A DNA stretch of 64,000 nucleotides, from assembly GCA_026645945.1 (NCBI GenBank), contig JAPKMO010000004.1, forward strand, positions 1 through 64,000, given 5' to 3'. The notes below the pieces were generated by a model, which saw only the letters and a program-made list of their open reading frames with translations, ran no database searches and had not been told where the DNA came from. This document shows, in pieces, positions 60,070-64,000 of this stretch. A program made the translations under genes and the position numbers. This DNA is from Anaerolineae bacterium (GTDB lineage Bacteria; Chloroflexota; Anaerolineae; Aggregatilineales; Phototrophicaceae). Positions within the stretch are counted from its first letter, which is position 1. Every line of letters begins with the position of its first letter.

Positions 60070-60645
60070 ATGGAACGTCCGGGGCGTCCGCTGGGTGTCT
60101 CGCTGGCGATTATCGCCAGTGCGCTGGTATTTTCGCTACTGCCGCTTTTACAGGTCGGCATGGTGCTGACCATCCGGCAGGTGCGGCTCAATTCCCTGAA
60201 CCAAGACCTTTCCGAGGCCGTGCCGGCGTTTTCGGGCGCCGATCTTATCGGCGGGATTTCGGAAACGGAACTGCTGGTTCAGGGCATCCTGGGATTGGGG
60301 TTTTTAGGGCTGGCCGTGCTGGCCTGGCGAGGGCGTCCTCCGGCACTGCGGTTTATGCTGGTGGGGGCGGTCATTTTGCTGACCGGAATCAAACTGCTGG
60401 TGATGCTCGTCCAATCGCTGGCGCAGCAAAATTTCCAGATCGGCATGAGTTCCGGCGACTCGATCTTCCAATCGCTGTCCATTGGGCAGTTGGCGGTCGA
60501 GTTTCTGGTGATGTTATATGTGGTCTGGTATATGAATCGCGGCCCCGCGCGGGCGTTTTTCCGGGGGTATTATCTATCTCACCCGGCGGGAGCCGCTCGA
60601 CCTGAGGCTGCGCCGGGCGACCGGGCGCAGCGCAGCGAATTATGA
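60070..60645 (+). CDS. Four-helix membrane protein of unknown function
   Basis: 191 residues from ATG 60070 with GGGAGG 6 bases upstream. Helices at about 9-33, 68-87, 95-118 and 140-160. A loop of about 30 residues after the first helix and a basic Arg/Pro/Ala tail. I do not recognise the family. It is divergent from the BTAD gene; the 159-base gap is AT-rich, with TATAAT at 59974-59979 lacking a good -35. Its 3' end overlaps the ligase gene by 6 bases. Confidence 0.65.
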   Translation: MERPGRPLGVSLAIIASALVFSLLPLLQVGMVLTIRQVRLNSLNQDLSEAVPAFSGADLIGGISETELLVQGILGLGFLGLAVLAWRGRPPALRFMLVGAVILLTGIKLLVMLVQSLAQQNFQIGMSSGDSIFQSLSIGQLAVEFLVMLYVVWYMNRGPARAFFRGYYLSHPAGAARPEAAPGDRAQRSEL

Positions 60646-62415
60646 GCCGGAGGAGTTTTCCTGCGCCTCCAGTTCCATCTGGATTAACTCGCGCCGCAGC
60701 GTTTTACCCACCAGCGTTTTCGGCAGTTCGGGGATAAAGGCGTAGCGGCGCGGGATTTCGTAACCGGCCAGGTGTTGGGCGCAGTGGGCGATGAGTTCCT
60801 GCTCGGTGATGGTTATGCCGGGTTTTAAAACAATCCAGGCTTTTAAGGCTTCCTCGCCGCGTTTTTCAGGGTGGGGGATGCCGGCGACGCCGACTTCCAG
60901 AACCGCCGGGTGTTCCTTCAGCACCTTTTCGATGTTATTGGGGTAGACGTTAAAACCGCCGATCAGCACCATATCCTTCTGGCGGTCTACGATGTAAAAG
61001 TAGCCGTCTTCATCCATGTAGCCGATGTCGCCCGAATGCAGCCATTTTTTGCCATTATGTTCGCGCAGGGCATTGGCCGTTTCGGTCGGCATTCCATGAT
61101 AACCGACCATGATATTCGGGCCGGTCATGACGATTTCGCCGATTTCGCCGACCGGCACATCGGTCACGCCGTCGTCCAAGCTGACCACGCGCACGTCCAT
61201 ATCCGGCAGGGGCATCCCCACCGAGCCGGTGCGGTTGTCGCCGACTATTGGGTTGCAGTGCGAACCCGCCGATGTTTCGCTCATGCCGTAGGCTTCGGTC
61301 AGCCGCCGCCCGCCGAACGACTCAAATTCGCGTTTGGTGGCGGGGGGCAGCGGGGCCGCGCCGCTGACGGCCAGCAGGAACGAGTCCAACGGCACTTTGC
61401 CGGATTTCACGTCAGGATGGTTGACGACGGCATTAAACATGGCCGGAACACCCAGAAAGACATTCGGTTTGTAGGCTTCGATGACGCCGACCAGGTTGTC
61501 CACGTCGCGCGGGTTGCTGATGAGGACGATCTTTGAGCCGGATGCGACCGCCTGGCTGAGCAGCACCACCAGGCCGTAAACGTGAAACATCGGGATAGCG
61601 CCCAGGTAGACCAGATCGCTGCGTTTCAGGTCACCCATCGCGCCGGTTTTTTCGGAAGTCCAGGCCATCATTTGCAGCAGATTGGCGATCAGCGTGCGGT
61701 GGGGCAGTTTGGCGGCTTTGGAAACGCCGGTCGTGCCGCCGGTGTACTGGAACAGGCCGATGTCGTCCGGCGTAACCTGTACGTTCGGCTTCTGCCCGTC
61801 AAAACGCCGCAGCACGTCCTGAAGCCAGTGATCGCCTTCGGCCAGCTTTTCGAGGCGGTGGCCGTCTTTTTTCTCCCGCATGAGGGTGAACAGCAGTCTG
61901 GCTGCCGGCGGCAGATATTCCTTGATGTTGGTGACGATGATGGTTTTAAGTTTCGTGCCGGGCTGTATCTGCCTGAGGGTGTTGTAAAACAGGCTGAGTG
62001 TGACGGCGATGGGCGCGTCGCTGTCGTTGATCTGGTGGCGCATTTTTTCGGCGGGGTAGGTGGGGTTGGTGGCCGCCACTACGCCGCCGGCTTTTAAGAC
62101 GGCAAAATAGGTGATGGCGAAAGCCGCCGAATTGGGCAGGACGACGGCTACCCGGTCGCCCTTTTGCAGCCCCATACTGATGAAAGCCGCCGCCAGCGCG
62201 TCCGACTGCCGGTTCAGTTCACCATAGGTCATGCTGGCCGCCTGCCATCCGAGGCCGGGCAGCCGGGCGGGAGTCACCAGCGCGGTGCGGTCGGGGGATG
62301 CCTGCGCAGTTTCCGTCAAAAAGTCGTGCAGGGTTTTGTTGGGGTAAGGCTCCAGCGAGGCCGGCACGCCGGCGTCGTAGTTTTTCACCCAGGGACGTTC
62401 CGCATAAGTTGTCAT
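60640..62415 (-). CDS. Long-chain fatty-acid-CoA ligase
   Basis: Activates fatty acids to acyl-CoA via acyl-AMP. 591 residues of the ANL family: P-loop YTGGTTGVSKAAKLPHR, AYGMSET, the hinge with GDIGYMDEDGYFYIVDRQKDM and the catalytic Lys in PKTLVGKTLRREL. FadD-like length. It is the last gene of a minus-strand lipid operon with a MaoC hydratase and a second ligase. Confidence 0.93.
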   Translation of the reverse strand: MTTYAERPWVKNYDAGVPASLEPYPNKTLHDFLTETAQASPDRTALVTPARLPGLGWQAASMTYGELNRQSDALAAAFISMGLQKGDRVAVVLPNSAAFAITYFAVLKAGGVVAATNPTYPAEKMRHQINDSDAPIAVTLSLFYNTLRQIQPGTKLKTIIVTNIKEYLPPAARLLFTLMREKKDGHRLEKLAEGDHWLQDVLRRFDGQKPNVQVTPDDIGLFQYTGGTTGVSKAAKLPHRTLIANLLQMMAWTSEKTGAMGDLKRSDLVYLGAIPMFHVYGLVVLLSQAVASGSKIVLISNPRDVDNLVGVIEAYKPNVFLGVPAMFNAVVNHPDVKSGKVPLDSFLLAVSGAAPLPPATKREFESFGGRRLTEAYGMSETSAGSHCNPIVGDNRTGSVGMPLPDMDVRVVSLDDGVTDVPVGEIGEIVMTGPNIMVGYHGMPTETANALREHNGKKWLHSGDIGYMDEDGYFYIVDRQKDMVLIGGFNVYPNNIEKVLKEHPAVLEVGVAGIPHPEKRGEEALKAWIVLKPGITITEQELIAHCAQHLAGYEIPRRYAFIPELPKTLVGKTLRRELIQMELEAQENSSGS

Positions 62416-62487
62416 TTTTCAAACAACCTCATCATTTTTTCCGATAAACGACACAACAGGCACTATCAAGCAGGCCGATCCGCCATG

Positions 62488-63369
62488 TCAGCCGTTCAGT
62501 TCCACCGCAGCATGGGTCAGCACGTCCTCGGCGCGCTCCTCGACGCGGGTGCGGAAGATCACGCGGTTGTCCTGTTTCCACATCTCGGTAAGCAGCGTTT
62601 CGCCGGGAAAAACGTGTTTGGCGAAACGCACCTTGATGCTCTTAAAATGCGCTGGGTCGTTATCGCAGAAGTGTTTGAGGACGGCCCGCCCGGCGAAACC
62701 GAAGGTACACAAGCCGTGCAGGATGGGCCGGTCGAAGTTCCCGACGGCGGCCATGGCCGGGTCGGCGTGGAGGGGATTGCGGTCGCCGCACAGCCGGTAG
62801 AGAAGCGCCTGTTTTTCCAGGGTGGTTTCGCGCTGGACGGCGTCCGGGGCGCGGTTGGGGATGGCTTCCGGCTGGCCGGACGGGCCGCGCTCACCGCCGA
62901 AGTTGCCCAGGCCGCGAATGAACATGGATGATTGGTTGAAAGCCACTTCCTCGCCGGACTCGTCGTAACAGGGTGTTTCGGTGATGACCAGCATCCCGCT
63001 GCCTTTGTCGTAGACATTGGCGATGCGGGGGCGGCAGGTGATTTCGCCGCTGGTGGGGATGGTTTTTTTAATTTCGAGATACTGCTCGCCATGAACCAGC
63101 ATCATTGGGTTAAACTCAATCTGCCCCAGCCGCCCGGTCAGGATGTGGTCAATCATGCGGGTGGGGTACAGCACCGGGAAGGTCGGCAGCGCCTTAAAAC
63201 CCTGGCCGCTCAATTCATAAACGAATGTCAACTCACCCTGGTCGAGCCAGTCTGCCGGCGCGCCGACCGCCAGGGCGTACAGGCACACGTCGCGTTCGGT
63301 GTACGAAAAGGTGAAGGGTTCAAAGGCGTGGCCGGTGATCTGGCTCACATCGAAGGACTTGTCAGTCAT
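62488..63369 (-). CDS. MaoC-family enoyl-CoA hydratase 2
   Basis: 293 residues with two hot-dog domains. The C-terminal half carries YRLCGDRNPLHADPAMA and FDRPILHGLCTFG, the hydratase-2 motif with catalytic Asp and His; the N-terminal half is a degenerate copy, as in the peroxisomal MFE-2 hydratase. It converts trans-2-enoyl-CoA to (R)-3-hydroxyacyl-CoA. GGGAGAA lies 5 bases before the ATG. Flanked by two acyl-CoA ligases. Confidence 0.93.
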   Translation of the reverse strand: MTDKSFDVSQITGHAFEPFTFSYTERDVCLYALAVGAPADWLDQGELTFVYELSGQGFKALPTFPVLYPTRMIDHILTGRLGQIEFNPMMLVHGEQYLEIKKTIPTSGEITCRPRIANVYDKGSGMLVITETPCYDESGEEVAFNQSSMFIRGLGNFGGERGPSGQPEAIPNRAPDAVQRETTLEKQALLYRLCGDRNPLHADPAMAAVGNFDRPILHGLCTFGFAGRAVLKHFCDNDPAHFKSIKVRFAKHVFPGETLLTEMWKQDNRVIFRTRVEERAEDVLTHAAVELNG

Positions 63370-63397
63370 ACGTTTCTCCCTGATTGCCGGTTGAAGC

Positions 63398-63423
63398 AGG
63401 GGCGACCCTGTGCGGTCGCCCCT
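63398..63423. repeat. Palindromic hairpin between MaoC and second ligase
   Basis: A perfect 10-bp stem AGGGGCGACC (63398-63407) with GGTCGCCCCT (63414-63423) and a 6-base loop. The core GGGCGACC/GGTCGCCC is also in the terminator at 16714. No T-tract is present. Confidence 0.55.
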
Positions 63424-63438
63424 CGATTCGAGAACAAG

Positions 63439-64000
63439 TCACTTTTCGCGTTCCGCCAGTTCCATCTGCACCAGTTCGCGGCGCAGGGTTTTGCCAACGG
63501 CGGTTTTGGGAAGTTCGTTGAGGAAGGCGAAACGAGTTGGCACTTCATAACGCGCCAGCTTGGACTCGCAGTGGGCGATGAGTTCCTGTTCGGTGACGGT
63601 CATGCCCGGTCGCAGGACAATCCAGGCTTTGAGGGCTTCCTGGCCGGCCTTTTCGGGATGGGGGATGGCGGCGACGCCGGCTTCCAGAACCGCCGGGTGA
63701 TCGGTCAGTACTTTTTCGACGGCGTTGGGGTAAACGTTAAAGCCGCCGATGAGCGCCATATCCTTCTTGCGGTCAACAATGTAAAAATAACCATCGTCGT
63801 CCATACGGGCGATGTCGCCAGTGTACAGCCAGACCTTACCATCCTGTTCGCGCAGGACGTTGGCGGTTTCGGTGGGCATCCCGTGATAACCGACCATCAG
63901 CTGCGGGCCGGTCATGATGAGTTCGCCCACGTCGCCGACCGGCAAATCGGTCACGCCGTCGTCCAAGCTGACGATGCGGCAGTCCATATCCGGCAGCGGC
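63439..64000 (-). CDS. Second long-chain fatty-acid-CoA ligase, 5' part outside window
   Basis: Only the C-terminal 187 codons or so are inside. The visible part, GDIARMDDDGYFYIVDRKKDM, the hinge and PKTAVGKTLRREL with the catalytic Lys, closely follows the ligase at 60640, which implies a tandem duplication. The start lies beyond 64000. Confidence 0.92.
   Translation of the reverse strand, partial: PLPDMDCRIVSLDDGVTDLPVGDVGELIMTGPQLMVGYHGMPTETANVLREQDGKVWLYTGDIARMDDDGYFYIVDRKKDMALIGGFNVYPNAVEKVLTDHPAVLEAGVAAIPHPEKAGQEALKAWIVLRPGMTVTEQELIAHCESKLARYEVPTRFAFLNELPKTAVGKTLRRELVQMELAEREK

Overview
The window looks like a chromosomal segment of a GC-rich bacterium, most probably a member of the Chloroflexota (Anaerolineae-like). 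This is an inference from gene style: a TIR protein fused to fourteen WD40 repeats, a BTAD/SARP-type regulator, an ECF sigma factor paired with a membrane SH3 protein, many exported proteins with Pro/Thr-rich linkers, a class-A beta-lactamase-like hydrolase with SH3 domains, and a GpgS glucosylglycerate synthase. No marker here settles the taxonomy. There is no phage, transposon, integrase or CRISPR array. Housekeeping genes present are alaS, tyrS, gyrB, folD, ruvX, secG, mltG, sua5, rtcB and two tRNAs (Leu-CAG, Arg-TCT).

Layout. 1-12 kb, mostly minus strand: a purine-breakdown-like set, comprising a knotted-class carbamoyltransferase (YgeW-like, cut by the left edge), YgeY-type M20 hydrolase, adenine deaminase, a NUDIX protein, an 8-oxoguanine-deaminase-like amidohydrolase and folD. 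It is interrupted by a plus-strand ECF sigma/anti-sigma-like pair and a secreted protein with a related tail. 12-17 kb: one 1485-residue exported protein with a Flp-type prepilin N-terminus, two PA14-like domains and repeated jelly-roll-like modules. 17-31 kb: a guanylate-kinase-like fusion, ygfZ, an FtsB-like protein, a BtpA-family protein, tRNA-Leu, the SH3/beta-lactamase-like protein, pyrimidine nucleoside phosphorylase, then a minus-strand run alaS, baseplate-J-like membrane protein, ruvX, mltG and a lipoprotein. 31-43 kb: an HNH gene broken by an amber codon, tyrS, an alcohol dehydrogenase/TauE pair, a cyclic-nucleotide-binding protein, rtcB with a CoA-transferase beta subunit and a BaiN-like flavoprotein, then ctpA-type protease, secG, a peptide-binding protein and sua5.

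43-48 kb: a compact compatible-solute module with GT4 glycosyltransferase and GpgS (with a stress-protein-like N-terminus) in one operon, followed by a GH63-type hydrolase with its own promoter region and a perfect 15-bp palindrome. 48-53 kb: an MmcQ-like protein and CoA-transferase alpha subunit, then a TPP riboswitch with promoter and terminator that controls thiB-thiP-thiQ thiamine import. 53-60 kb: the TIR-membrane-WD40 protein, gyrB, tRNA-Arg and the BTAD regulator. 60-64 kb: a fatty-acid activation operon of two near-paralogous acyl-CoA ligases flanking a MaoC hydratase; the second ligase runs off the right edge.

The strongest candidates for new biology are the pilin-headed giant protein, the TIR/two-propeller sensor with an exact 129-bp repeat period, the purine/oxidised-purine gene set, the guanylate-kinase fusion with an altered P-loop, and the glucosylglycerate synthesis/breakdown module with its putative operator. 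Function assignments come from motif recognition only; no database search was run.
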